This document shows, piece by piece, positions 1 to 7,884 of a stretch of DNA of 64,000 nucleotides (positions within the stretch are counted from its first letter, which is position 1; each line of letters begins with the position of its first letter). Source of the DNA: Microtetraspora niveoalba (lineage in GTDB: Bacteria > Actinomycetota > Actinomycetes > Streptosporangiales > Streptosporangiaceae); assembly GCF_001570405.1 (NCBI RefSeq), contig NZ_BBYM01000006.1, forward strand, positions 1 to 64,000, written 5' to 3'. Position numbers and translations under genes: made by a program. The notes under the pieces are model-generated. The model was not told the DNA's origin. It saw only the letters and a list, made by a program, of their open reading frames with translations, and did not search any database.

Positions 1-21
1 GGCTCGCCCCGTTCCGCCGGA

Positions 22-1398
22 TCATCGGGCGACGTTGGAGGCGCCGACGATGGCTTCGAGCTTGCGCTGGTACGACGCGGCCGCCTCGTCAACGGACCTG
101 CCGGACACGACGTCGGCGGTGGCCTCCTGGAGGGCGACCGAGACCTGCGGGTAGACGGCAAGCGGCGGCCGGTACGCCGTGATTGGCAGCACCTCGTCCG
201 ACACGAACTTCAGCATCGGGTCGGCGCTCAGCACCATGTCGTTCACGTCCGTGCGCGAGGTGATCCGGGCCGCGCCCGCGAGCTGCGCCGTCGTCGCCTC
301 GGCCGAGTGCATGAACGACAGCAGCTCCCACGCCAGTCCGGGATTCTTCGAGAACGGGTTCACCACCCGTACGGCGCCGCCCGACATGCTCACCGCGTCC
401 TGCCCGCGGATGCCCGCCCCCGGGCGCTGCGCCGGGATCAGGGCGTAGCCGACGTCCGCGTCACGGGTCGCCATCGGCGCGACCCCGGTCTTGGGCTCGA
501 TCACGGACCGCCAGAAGTAGTCGCCCTCCGCGAGGATGCCGATCTTGCCCTCGGCGAAGCGCGCGAACGACTTGTCCCTGCCCTGCGCCTCCTGCTGCAG
601 CTTCGGGTCGCCGAGCCCCGTGGCGTAGATCTGGTGGTAGAAGCCCAGCATGTCCTTCAGCGCCTGCGTCGCCCCCGTCCACCTGCCGCCGGCGTAGATC
701 TCGGCGCCCGCGCCGGCGAGCAGCGGCAGCACGCCCTGCATCGTGGTGGCCTCGCCCATCGCCGTGCCCGCGTCGATCTGGATCGGGACCGGCACCCCGG
801 CCCGCTTGAGCGCCGCGCCGGCGTCGAGGATCTCCTGCCAGCTCGACGGCCGCCACTCGGACGGCAGCCCGGCCCGGGAGAACAGCTTCTTGTTGTAGAA
901 GAGGACCCGCCCGTCCGTGCCCTGCGGCAGCGCGTACCGCTTCCCGTCGAAGACGCCGAGCCCCTGCACGGTACGCGGGATGCGCGCCCAGCCCTCCCAC
1001 GCGTCCACCTCGGGCCCGGCCACCTCCGCCAGCGGCTTCACATAACCCGCCTGGGCGAACTCGCCGACCCAGATGCCGTCCAGGTCGATCACATCCGCGC
1101 CGGTGCGCGACTTGAGGTCCAGTGCGATCTTCGTCTTGTACTGCTCGTCGTCGACGCCGCTCGGCTGGAAGAGCACGTGCACGGTACGGCCCCTGGCCTT
1201 CTGCGCGGCCTCGAACCGGGGGATCACCCAGCTCTTGGTCCACTCGGCGGAGTCGGAGTTCTTGCCGCCCGAGATGGCGTTCGCCGTGATGACCAGCGTG
1301 ACGCCGTCACCACCGGATCCGCCGCCGGAACCGCCGCCGGTCCCGCATCCCGCCAGGGCCAGTACGGCTCCCGCCACGACCGCGAGCGCTGGTCTCAT
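22..1398 (-). CDS. ABC transporter sugar-binding lipoprotein
   Basis: A 458-residue extracellular solute-binding protein of the carbohydrate-uptake (CUT1-like) type. I place the start at 1398 because a GGGAGG ribosome site lies just upstream on this strand and the protein then opens with a lipoprotein signal ending LALAGC; the open frame extends further upstream but with non-signal sequence. After a Gly/Ser-rich tether the body has family features: a YNKKLF segment, a GKIGILAEGDYFW segment and the late PGLAWELLSFM helix. It would sit lipid-anchored outside the membrane and hand a sugar to a permease pair. No permease is visible; those genes would be expected downstream, beyond the left edge. 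The ligand cannot be told. It diverges from prcB with about 200 bp between them. Confidence 0.85.
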   Translation of the reverse strand: MRPALAVVAGAVLALAGCGTGGGSGGGSGGDGVTLVITANAISGGKNSDSAEWTKSWVIPRFEAAQKARGRTVHVLFQPSGVDDEQYKTKIALDLKSRTGADVIDLDGIWVGEFAQAGYVKPLAEVAGPEVDAWEGWARIPRTVQGLGVFDGKRYALPQGTDGRVLFYNKKLFSRAGLPSEWRPSSWQEILDAGAALKRAGVPVPIQIDAGTAMGEATTMQGVLPLLAGAGAEIYAGGRWTGATQALKDMLGFYHQIYATGLGDPKLQQEAQGRDKSFARFAEGKIGILAEGDYFWRSVIEPKTGVAPMATRDADVGYALIPAQRPGAGIRGQDAVSMSGGAVRVVNPFSKNPGLAWELLSFMHSAEATTAQLAGAARITSRTDVNDMVLSADPMLKFVSDEVLPITAYRPPLAVYPQVSVALQEATADVVSGRSVDEAAASYQRKLEAIVGASNVAR

Positions 1399-1560
1399 GG
1401 ACGACCTCCCCGCCGAGGTTAGGACGTACGGACAAGTCGACAGTCGCACGTAATGACGTGACGGTAAAGAACGAGTTCGCCTGACCGGTAAGGGTTCCCG
1501 CGTTCGGGGCGGTTCGCCCTTAGCTGATCGGGAAGAGTGCAACCAGCGCCGCGACATGAG

Positions 1561-1566
1561 TAGGGT
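1561..1566 (+). promoter_or_regulatory. candidate -10 element for prcB
   Basis: TAGGGT lies 34 bp before the prcB GTG and fits the actinobacterial TAnnnT -10 pattern. The predicted 5' leader would be under 30 nt and would include the GGAGGG ribosome site at 1589-1594. No convincing -35 hexamer is visible. Confidence 0.35.
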
Positions 1567-1600
1567 CGGTTCGTAACAACGCACGCTTGGAGGGAGTCGC

Positions 1601-2437
1601 GTGGCATCTCAGCAGGCCTGGATGAACAACCTCTTCACGAATACGGGGTCGTCGTCGTTCACCGAGTTTCTCGGCGCGTACGCACCGGACCTGCTGCCGA
1701 CCCGCGCGCAGGCGCTGGCCGCCCCGGTCGGAGACCAGATCCCGCACGCCACCACCATCGTGGCCGCGACCTGCGCCGGAGGCGTGGTGATGGCCGGTGA
1801 CCGGCGCGCCACCTCCGGCAACATGATCTCCCAGCGGGACATAGAGAAGGTCTTCCGCACCGACGACTACTCCTGCATCGGGATCGCCGGGACCGCGAGC
1901 ACCGGCATCGAGGTCGCCCGGCTCTACCGCGTCGAGCTGGAGCACTACGAGAAGATGGAGGGCCGCTCGCTCTCCACCGAGGGCAAGGCCAACCGCCTGG
2001 CCACCATGATCCGCGGCAACCTCGCGATGGCGATGCAGGGCCTCGTGGTCGTCCCGCTCTTCGCCGCGTACGATCCCGACCGCGACGCCGGGCGGATCTT
2101 CGGGTACGACGTCGGCGGCGGGCCGTACGAGCAGCGGCAGTACCACACGATCGGCTCCGGCTCGATCTTCGCGCGCGGTTCCCTGAAGAAGCTCTACCGG
2201 GAGAACGCGAGCGCCGAGGACACCGTGGTCACCTGCCTGCAGGCCCTCTACGACGCCGCCGACGACGACTCGGCGACCGGTGGGCCGGACGTGACGCGGA
2301 AGATCTGGCCGGTGGTCGCGGTGATCAACTCCGACGGCTTCCGCCGCCTGTCCGACGAGGAGGTCGCGGAGTACGTCCAGGGCATCCTCGACGCCCGGAT
2401 GACGGACCCCGACGGCCCCACCGCCCCGCTGCGATAA
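1601..2437 (+). CDS. prcB: 20S proteasome beta subunit (catalytic)
   Basis: This is the proteolytic subunit of the bacterial 20S proteasome. The GTG start follows GGAGGG by 6 nt. Residues 1-50 are the propeptide; self-cleavage before Thr51 (context PHA-TTIV) would free the N-terminal threonine nucleophile. Family hallmarks follow: [23 protein letters not shown], a GIAGTAS turn, [24 protein letters not shown], a [15 protein letters not shown] segment and [15 protein letters not shown]. The 278-aa length is usual. prcA follows after 22 nt, so the two are cotranscribed and assemble as alpha7-beta7-beta7-alpha7. The gene usually follows dop and pup in actinobacteria; here the upstream neighbour is a divergent sugar-binding lipoprotein. 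Confidence 0.97.
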   Translation: MASQQAWMNNLFTNTGSSSFTEFLGAYAPDLLPTRAQALAAPVGDQIPHATTIVAATCAGGVVMAGDRRATSGNMISQRDIEKVFRTDDYSCIGIAGTASTGIEVARLYRVELEHYEKMEGRSLSTEGKANRLATMIRGNLAMAMQGLVVVPLFAAYDPDRDAGRIFGYDVGGGPYEQRQYHTIGSGSIFARGSLKKLYRENASAEDTVVTCLQALYDAADDDSATGGPDVTRKIWPVVAVINSDGFRRLSDEEVAEYVQGILDARMTDPDGPTAPLR

Positions 2438-2459
2438 TTCGAAGAGAGGATCACCACCG

Positions 2460-3248
2460 GTGTCCATGCCCTTTGGATATGCCTCACCCGAGCAGATCAT
2501 GCGGGACCGGGCGGAATATGCGCGAAAGGGCATCGCGCGCGGCCGCAGCGTGGTCGTCATGCAGTATGCCGACGGCATCCTGTTCGTGGCGCCCAACCCG
2601 TCCAAGGCGCTGCACAAGATCAGCGAGATCTACGACCGGATCGGCTTCGCGGCCGTCGGACGGTACAACGAGTTCGAGTCGCTCCGCCTGGCCGGCATCC
2701 GCTACGCCGACATCAACGGCTACACCTACAACCGCAGCGACGTGACCGGCCGCGGGCTGGCCAACCTGTACGCCCAGCAGCTCGGCATGATCTTCACCGA
2801 GTCGATCAAGTCGCTGGAGGTGGAGATCGTGGTCGCCGAGGTCGGCGAGGAGCCGGGGCGGGACCAGATCTACCGGCTCACCTTCGACGGCTCGGTCTTC
2901 GACGAGCAGGGCATGGCCGTCATCGGCGGCCAGGCCGACGCGGTCGGCGGCCGGCTGAAGGAGCGCTACAGCGAGGGCCTGCCGCTCGCGCAGGCGCTCG
3001 ACGCCGCGCTGTTCGCCCTCACCGAGCCGGGGGGCGAGCGCCCGGCCCCGACCCAGCTCGAGGTGGCGATCCTCGACCGCAACCGCGAGCACCGCAAGTT
3101 CCTCCGCCTCACCGGCCCCCGCCTGCAGCGGGTGCTCGACGAGACCGCTCCTCCCGCGCCGCCCGCCGAGCCGGCCCCGGCTCCCGCCCCCGAGACGGGA
3201 CCGCCGATCGGCCCCGAGGGCGAGATCGACACCGGTTCCGGCGAGTAG
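2460..3248 (+). CDS. prcA: 20S proteasome alpha subunit
   Basis: The structural and gating outer-ring subunit of the proteasome. It opens with a gate-forming N-terminal segment ([25 protein letters not shown]), followed by [34 protein letters not shown] and an [16 protein letters not shown] helix, all characteristic of PrcA. The GTG at 2460 is preferred over the in-frame ATG at 2466 because AGAGGA lies about 9 nt upstream of the GTG. The protein is 262 aa, with a Pro/Ala-rich C-terminal tail (about residues 225-250) of the variable kind seen in actinobacterial alpha subunits. A stable hairpin 22 bp after the stop probably ends the prcBA message. Confidence 0.96.
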   Translation: MSMPFGYASPEQIMRDRAEYARKGIARGRSVVVMQYADGILFVAPNPSKALHKISEIYDRIGFAAVGRYNEFESLRLAGIRYADINGYTYNRSDVTGRGLANLYAQQLGMIFTESIKSLEVEIVVAEVGEEPGRDQIYRLTFDGSVFDEQGMAVIGGQADAVGGRLKERYSEGLPLAQALDAALFALTEPGGERPAPTQLEVAILDRNREHRKFLRLTGPRLQRVLDETAPPAPPAEPAPAPAPETGPPIGPEGEIDTGSGE

Positions 3249-3270
3249 CCCCCGTCGTCGCCGTCCCCGC

Positions 3271-3290
3271 CGCGCCCCTCACGGGGCGCG
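3271..3290 (+). terminator. hairpin after prcA
   Basis: CGCGCCCC-TCAC-GGGGCGCG is an 8-bp perfect stem with a 4-nt loop, 22 bp downstream of prcA. It has no U tract, as is common in high-GC actinobacteria. Confidence 0.6.
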
Positions 3291-3423
3291 GCTCCGCGCG
3301 CCCCGGACCGGTCCCCGCCTCCGCGATGGGCGCCGCGGCCCGTTCCCGGGGCGGGCGCCGGCAGTGGTCAAGATCACGGCTCGCGGACAAACCCGGCCCG
3401 GGTTTCGCTAGTCTCATGCGGTT

Positions 3424-4119
3424 ATGACGATATTCACGGACTTTACGACGTTCGGTGCGTTCCGGCGGGTGGGCGTTCCCGTCGCCATCGCCGTCTCCGC
3501 CCTTTCGCTGGCCGCCTGCTCGGGGTCGTCCGGCGCCGACGCCGCCCCCACCGCCACGGTCACGGTGACGGCGCCCCCCTCCCCGTCGGAGGAGCCGTCC
3601 GGCACGGCGGCCCCGGACGCGTCGCCCTCCGCGTCCGAGCCCACCTCCACCGCTGTTTTCGACGACCCGGCCGACGACGACTGGCCGCCGATCACCGACA
3701 AGAACCCGCCGGTCTTCGGCGAGCAGTTCCAGTCCGACCCCGGGCACGACTTCACCAAGGGCATCAGCCCCAGCCGGGACGGCGTCATCCGCGCCGAGCT
3801 GCGGACGATGCAGGACGCGAACGTGGCCGAGTACGTCCCGATCAAGTTCGTCAAGGACCCGAGCAGCGGCCAGGGCCGTTTCGAGGGCCCGGCAAAGGGC
3901 GACGCCATGGCCTTCGCCGCGCCGATCGCCAAGAACGCGGTCTTCCTCAGCGCCGTCGGCTGCGACGGCAAGGACCAGACGATCAACAACCAGTACGTCG
4001 GCACCCAGAGCTGCTCCCGCGACACACTCATCTCCCGGGCCGTCAAGGGCGGGCTGTACGCGCTGGTCACGGTGAAGAACCACCAGATCGCGAAGGTCGT
4101 GGAGATCTACGCCCCCTGA
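3424..4119 (+). CDS. putative lipoprotein, unknown function
   Basis: A 231-aa protein whose first 32 residues form a lipoprotein signal (lipobox LAAC, lipidated Cys32), then a low-complexity Ser/Pro/Glu/Ala linker to about residue 80, then a compact C-terminal domain with two cysteines (VGCDG and QSCSRD) that could form a disulfide. I do not recognise the domain. The likely -10 (TAGTCT, 3409-3414) sits 9 nt before the ATG, so the message is nearly or fully leaderless. It lies between prcA and pafA but is bounded by hairpins on both sides, so it is probably a separate transcription unit. Expected location: outer face of the membrane. Confidence 0.75.
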   Translation: MTIFTDFTTFGAFRRVGVPVAIAVSALSLAACSGSSGADAAPTATVTVTAPPSPSEEPSGTAAPDASPSASEPTSTAVFDDPADDDWPPITDKNPPVFGEQFQSDPGHDFTKGISPSRDGVIRAELRTMQDANVAEYVPIKFVKDPSSGQGRFEGPAKGDAMAFAAPIAKNAVFLSAVGCDGKDQTINNQYVGTQSCSRDTLISRAVKGGLYALVTVKNHQIAKVVEIYAP

Positions 4120-4123
4120 CCGG

Positions 4124-4160
4124 GTACGGCTACCGCGGGGAACGCCGGCGGTAGCCGTAC
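4124..4160 (+). terminator. strong hairpin between lipoprotein gene and pafA
   Basis: GTACGGCTACCGC (4124-4136) and GCGGTAGCCGTAC (4148-4160) form a perfect 13-bp stem with an 11-nt loop, 4 bp after the stop of the lipoprotein gene. Confidence 0.7.
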
Positions 4161-4191
4161 GTCGACACACCTGTGACCGATCCCTATCCGC

Positions 4192-4214
4192 TTGTCGCCT
4201 TCGAGGAATAGGGT
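4192..4214 (+). promoter_or_regulatory. pafA promoter, leaderless, with RecA-NDp/PafBC-like -35 region
   Basis: TAGGGT (4209-4214) ends 6 nt before the pafA ATG, which would make the ATG the 5' end of the message. Exactly 8 nt upstream of TAGGGT lies TTGTCGCCT, matching the first six positions of the TTGTCRGTG-N8-TAnnnT motif known for PafBC-dependent promoters. The last three positions do not match, so PafBC dependence is a hypothesis only. Confidence 0.4.
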
Positions 4215-4220
4215 GATGTG

Positions 4221-5579
4221 ATGGATCGTCGCATCTTCGGGCTGGAGAACGAGTACGGCGTCACCTGCACGTTCCGTGGGCAGCGGAGGCTGTCGCCGGA
4301 CGAGGTCGCGCGGTACCTGTTCCGGCGAGTGGTGTCCTGGGGCCGATCGAGCAACGTCTTCCTCCGCAACGGCGCACGCCTGTACCTGGACGTGGGCAGC
4401 CATCCTGAGTACGCCACCCCCGAGTGCGACAACGTCGTGGAGCTCGTCACCCACGACAAGGCGGGGGAGCGCATCCTCGAAGGACTCCTCCTGGACGCCG
4501 AGAAGCGGCTCCGGGAGGAGGGGATCGCCGGGGACATCTACCTCTTCAAGAACAACACCGACTCGGCGGGCAACTCCTACGGCTGCCACGAGAACTACCT
4601 CGTCGGCCGGCACGGAGAGTTCGGGCGGCTGGCCGACGTGCTGATCCCGTACCTCGTCACCCGGCAGATCATCTGCGGGGCGGGCAAGGTGCTGCAGACG
4701 CCGCGCGGCGCAGTCTACTGCGTGTCGCAGCGGGCGGAGCACATCTGGGAGGGCGTCTCGTCCGCCACCACCAGGTCCCGGCCGATCATCAACACCAGGG
4801 ACGAGCCGCACGCCGACGCCGAGCGGTTCCGCCGCCTGCACGTCATCGTCGGCGACTCCAACATGAGCGAGACCACGATGCTGCTCAAGGTCGGCGCCAC
4901 CGACCTGGTGCTGCGCATGATCGAGGCCGGCGTCGTGATGCGCGACCTGTCGCTGGAGAACCCGATCCGGGCGATCCGCGAGGTGTCGCACGACATGACG
5001 GGACGCCGCCGGGTCCGGCTGGCGAACGGCCGCGAGGCCTCCTCGCTGGAGATCCAGGAGGAGTACCTCCTCAAGGCCAAGGACTTCGTCGACCGCAGGG
5101 GCGGCGACGAGACGAGCAAGCGGGTCCTGGAGCTGTGGGAGCGCACGCTCCGCGCCGTCGAGACCGGCGATCTCGACCTCGTCTCCCGCGAGATCGACTG
5201 GGTCACCAAGTACCAGTTGATTGAACGTTACAGACGGAAGTACGACCTTCCGCTGTCGTCCCCGCGGGTCGCCCAGCTCGATCTGGCGTACCACGACGTC
5301 CACCGGAAGCGGGGGCTGTACTACCTGCTGCAGCGCCGCGGCTCGGTCGAGCGGGTCGCCTCGGACGTCCGGATCTTCGAGGCGAAATCGGTTCCGCCGC
5401 AGACCACGCGGGCCAAGCTGCGCGGGGAGTTCATCCGCAAGGCCCAGGAGAAGCGGCGCGACTTCACGGTCGACTGGGTGCATCTGAAGCTCAACGACCA
5501 GGCGCAGCGGACGGTGCTCTGCAAGGACCCGTTCCGCAGCGTTGACGAAAGGGTCGACAAGCTGATCGCCGGCATGTGA
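4221..5579 (+). CDS. pafA: Pup--protein ligase
   Basis: PafA uses ATP to join the C-terminal glutamate of Pup to substrate lysines, marking proteins for the proteasome. It belongs to the carboxylate-amine ligase (glutamine-synthetase-like) fold. The 452-aa sequence matches mycobacterial PafA over its whole length: [18 protein letters not shown] at the start (the GLENEYG stretch holds catalytic/Mg acidic residues), [85 protein letters not shown] and the C-terminal [18 protein letters not shown]. The ATG at 4221 is chosen over GTG 4218 because it fits a leaderless start 7 nt after TAGGGT and the family N-terminus. Its partners Pup, Dop and ARC/Mpa are not encoded in the window. Confidence 0.97.
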   Translation: MDRRIFGLENEYGVTCTFRGQRRLSPDEVARYLFRRVVSWGRSSNVFLRNGARLYLDVGSHPEYATPECDNVVELVTHDKAGERILEGLLLDAEKRLREEGIAGDIYLFKNNTDSAGNSYGCHENYLVGRHGEFGRLADVLIPYLVTRQIICGAGKVLQTPRGAVYCVSQRAEHIWEGVSSATTRSRPIINTRDEPHADAERFRRLHVIVGDSNMSETTMLLKVGATDLVLRMIEAGVVMRDLSLENPIRAIREVSHDMTGRRRVRLANGREASSLEIQEEYLLKAKDFVDRRGGDETSKRVLELWERTLRAVETGDLDLVSREIDWVTKYQLIERYRRKYDLPLSSPRVAQLDLAYHDVHRKRGLYYLLQRRGSVERVASDVRIFEAKSVPPQTTRAKLRGEFIRKAQEKRRDFTVDWVHLKLNDQAQRTVLCKDPFRSVDERVDKLIAGM

Positions 5580-5603
5580 TCTCTTTACGTCGGCCGGACG
5601 GCG

Positions 5604-5627
5604 GGTTCGGGTAGGGTTACCCGAACC
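5604..5627. promoter_or_regulatory. perfect 24-bp dyad between pafA and the FKBP gene
   Basis: GGTTCGGGTA-GGGT-TACCCGAACC is a perfect 10-bp inverted repeat with a 4-nt centre. The centre contains TAGGGT, a plausible -10 for the downstream FKBP gene (ATG at 5652). It could be an operator lying over the promoter or a terminator for pafA; the short distance to the next start and the embedded -10 favour an operator. Confidence 0.5.
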
Positions 5628-5651
5628 TAGCTGTCTGTCTGAGGAATCCAC

Positions 5652-6599
5652 ATGCGCCGCCGTACGGCAGTACTCGCCGCTCTGCCCCTGATATTCGCCG
5701 CAGCCTGCGGAACCGCCCAGAAGAGCGACTCCAGCGCGAGTCCGGCGGGGGCCTCCGGGATCAAGGTGACGGGGCAGGCCAACCAGAAGCCGAGCGTGAC
5801 CTTTCCCTCGGGGAAGCCGCGGCTGACGTCCTCCTCGGAAACGATCATCGAGGGGCAGGGCGAGCCGGCCAAGGACGGTGACGTGCTCACCGCCAAGGTC
5901 ACGGTCTACAACTGGGACGGCAAGGACAACAAGTCGCCCGGCTCCGACTACGACCAGGGCAGGTCCGAGTTCGTCACGGTGAACCAGCAGCTCCCCAAGG
6001 CGCTGTACAACGCGCTGGCTGGGGCCAAGCCCGGCGGGCGGGTCCTCGCGGTCGTCGCGAAGGACAACCTGACCGCGGACCAGCTCGCCAACGCCAAGCA
6101 GCAGGGCACGGACTTCGAGAACACGTCCCAGGTGCTCGTGGTCGACGTGGTCGCGGCGGCCCCCAAGGCGGCCCAGGGCACCGCGACCGACCCCGGCGTC
6201 GAGGGCGTCAAGCTCGTCAACCCGGGCGACGACAAGGCCCCCACGCTGACCACCAAGACCTCGGCGAAGCCGCCGAAGGGTCTGGTCGTCAAGACCGTGA
6301 TCGAGGGCAAGGGGCCCAAGGTCACCGCCGACCAGATGGTCCTCGCGCACTACACCGGCAAGATCTGGGGCACCGACAAGCAGTTCGACTCGAGCTGGGA
6401 GCGCGGCGAGCCCACGACGTTCGCCCTCAGCCAGGTGGTGAAGGGCTGGTCGCAGGGCCTCACCGGGGTCCCGGTCGGCAGCCGCGTCCTGCTCACGATC
6501 CCGCCGGACCTCGGGTACGGCAAGGAGGGCAACGCCCAGGGCGGCATCAAGGGCACCGACACGCTGGTGTTCGTCGTGGACGTCCTCGGGGCCGCCTGA
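5652..6599 (+). CDS. FKBP-type peptidyl-prolyl isomerase lipoprotein
   Basis: A 315-aa lipoprotein (signal MRRRTAVLAALPLIFAAAC, lipidated Cys19). Residues ~220-315 are a canonical FKBP domain: VLAHYTGKIW, FDSSWERGEPTTFAL, VVKGWSQGLTGVPVGSRVLLTIP, DLGYG and a closing TLVFVVDVL strand. Residues ~60-175 look like a second, diverged FKBP domain (GDVLTAKVTVYNWDGK, ALAGAKPGGRVLAVVAKDNL, LVVDVV) lacking most active-site aromatics. It would catalyse proline isomerisation during folding of exported proteins at the cell surface. An FKBP gene near pafA is common in actinobacterial proteasome loci. The ATG follows GAGG. A strong hairpin separates it from the convergent chitosanase gene. Confidence 0.9.
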   Translation: MRRRTAVLAALPLIFAAACGTAQKSDSSASPAGASGIKVTGQANQKPSVTFPSGKPRLTSSSETIIEGQGEPAKDGDVLTAKVTVYNWDGKDNKSPGSDYDQGRSEFVTVNQQLPKALYNALAGAKPGGRVLAVVAKDNLTADQLANAKQQGTDFENTSQVLVVDVVAAAPKAAQGTATDPGVEGVKLVNPGDDKAPTLTTKTSAKPPKGLVVKTVIEGKGPKVTADQMVLAHYTGKIWGTDKQFDSSWERGEPTTFALSQVVKGWSQGLTGVPVGSRVLLTIPPDLGYGKEGNAQGGIKGTDTLVFVVDVLGAA

Positions 6600-6625
6600 G
6601 CCTCCTCGCCTCGCGTCACGTCGAG

Positions 6626-6661
6626 CGGCGCGCCGGAGACGTATCCGTCCCCGGCGCGCCG
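6626..6661. terminator. bidirectional terminator between FKBP gene and chitosanase gene
   Basis: CGGCGCGCCGG (6626-6636) pairs perfectly with CCGGCGCGCCG (6651-6661), an 11-bp stem with a 14-nt loop followed by TTTCG. It lies between convergent stops at 6599 and 6686, so it can serve both. Confidence 0.7.
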
Positions 6662-6685
6662 TTTCGCGCGTTCACGAGGAGCGCG

Positions 6686-7588
6686 TCAGCGGCGGATCAC
6701 GTAGCTGTCGCCGTACACCTTCCACCTGAGCGGCGGTTCGAGGTCGAGGTTGCCGGCCCTGAGGAAGACCCGCTGCGCGGTGTCCACCCTGCTCGTGTCG
6801 CTGTGCGCCTCCTCGGTCTTCATGGCGGCCTTGCGGGCGTCCAGGAAGGCGTGGAGATAGGCGGTCTCGTCGCCTCCCCGCGCCGGGGTCCTGGCCTTCT
6901 TCATGGCGTTGCGGCGGATCGCGCCGAAACTCGTGTCGTCGTCGCCCCCGCCGTGCATCACGATCGCGTCGTAGTAGGCGAACTGGCCGAGCGCGCGCAG
7001 CCCGTCCCGTTTGGCCTGCCGTACGGCGGGGGTGAAGTAGACCCGGTCGCGCTCGTCGTTCTGCGCGCGCCGGAACGCCTTGTCGGCGGCGGCCCGGCGC
7101 CAGTCGCGTACGAACGCCCGGCCGAGGCCCTTGTGCGAGTCGGTGCCGTTGACCGCGCGAAGGGCGGGGAGGTACTTGGCGAGCACGTTCCCGGGCTTGC
7201 GCCTGGTGTAGAGCTCGACCAGGTCGAGCATGTCGCCCGTCCCGGAGCAGAACCCGATGATCCCCGCCGTGTAGCCGCGCCCGTCGTCGATGTCCTCGAT
7301 GTACTTGTACTGCGCCTTCCAGTTCAGCGAGGAGTTCTCCGCGCTGGAGACCAGCCGCATGGCGATCTCCTTCTTGCGCGGATCGGTGAGATCGGCGGAA
7401 CGGCCGGTCGCGGCGGCGGTCTCCGCGCCGGCGAGCGTGACGCCGACCGCCCGCGTCTCCTGGGCGGGGCCCTGGACGCCGGTGAGAGCAGTCCGTACGG
7501 GACGCTCCGCCGGGACCCGGGCGGGGAGAGCGGCGACCGCCGTCGCCGTGAGCAGGAAGGCGATGCGCCTGAAGGCGGGGTGGGGCAT
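6686..7588 (-). CDS. csnA: secreted endo-chitosanase, glycoside hydrolase family 46
   Basis: Hydrolyses internal beta-1,4 links between glucosamine units in chitosan by an inverting mechanism. The 300-aa precursor has an export signal (about residues 1-28) and a ~35-residue Ala/Thr/Gly-rich segment, then a GH46 domain from about residue 67 closely matching the Streptomyces N174 enzyme: KKEIAMRLVSSAENSSLNWK, YIEDIDDGRGYT, GIIGFCSGTGDM, LAKYLPALRAVNG, RDRVYFTPAVRQAK, LGQFAYYDAIVMHG, TSRVDTAQRVFL, GNLDLEPPL. By alignment the catalytic acid is Glu84 (Glu22 in N174) and the base Asp102 (Asp40). The upstream dyad at 7692-7708 matches dyads before the csnR-type repressor gene at 47-48 kb. Products would be chitosan oligomers taken up by the csnEFG-like transporter. 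Confidence 0.95.
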   Translation of the reverse strand: MPHPAFRRIAFLLTATAVAALPARVPAERPVRTALTGVQGPAQETRAVGVTLAGAETAAATGRSADLTDPRKKEIAMRLVSSAENSSLNWKAQYKYIEDIDDGRGYTAGIIGFCSGTGDMLDLVELYTRRKPGNVLAKYLPALRAVNGTDSHKGLGRAFVRDWRRAAADKAFRRAQNDERDRVYFTPAVRQAKRDGLRALGQFAYYDAIVMHGGGDDDTSFGAIRRNAMKKARTPARGGDETAYLHAFLDARKAAMKTEEAHSDTSRVDTAQRVFLRAGNLDLEPPLRWKVYGDSYVIRR

Positions 7589-7691
7589 GGGGGTCGTCTC
7601 CGTTTCCCGCCGCTCCCTCCCTGGACAGAGCGGAGGAGGAAGGGCGGCTGGGCGAGGGGGAAGGGGCCGAGGTCGTCCCGGCGCAGGTTAG

Positions 7692-7736
7692 TTAGGAAGG
7701 TTTCCAAATGAGATCAGGATCGATCTCCCCTGTCAA
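7692..7736 (-). promoter_or_regulatory. csnA promoter with CsnR-type operator
   Basis: On the minus strand a perfect -35 TTGACA (7731-7736) is followed after 17-19 nt by a weak TCTCAT/TCATTT -10 region (about 7708-7713). Immediately downstream, over the expected start of transcription, is the dyad TTTGGAA-ACC-TTCCTAA (plus-strand arms 7692-7698 and 7702-7708, 6 of 7 positions symmetric). The same arms occur at 48362-48378 in the ROK-regulator promoter. The placement is typical of a repressor site. Confidence 0.7.
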
Positions 7737-7884
7737 CGCGGGCCGCTGGAGAGCCGTCCGCGCGCCGGAGGCCCGATTTGAGAGCGGGCCTCCCGCGTGA
7801 CGCCCCGCTCGGCCTCTGAGCCGTACGCGCGGGCGTAGGCCCATTCGTCGGCCGGTCGTTCGCGGGTCCGGCGACCGTGCTCGC

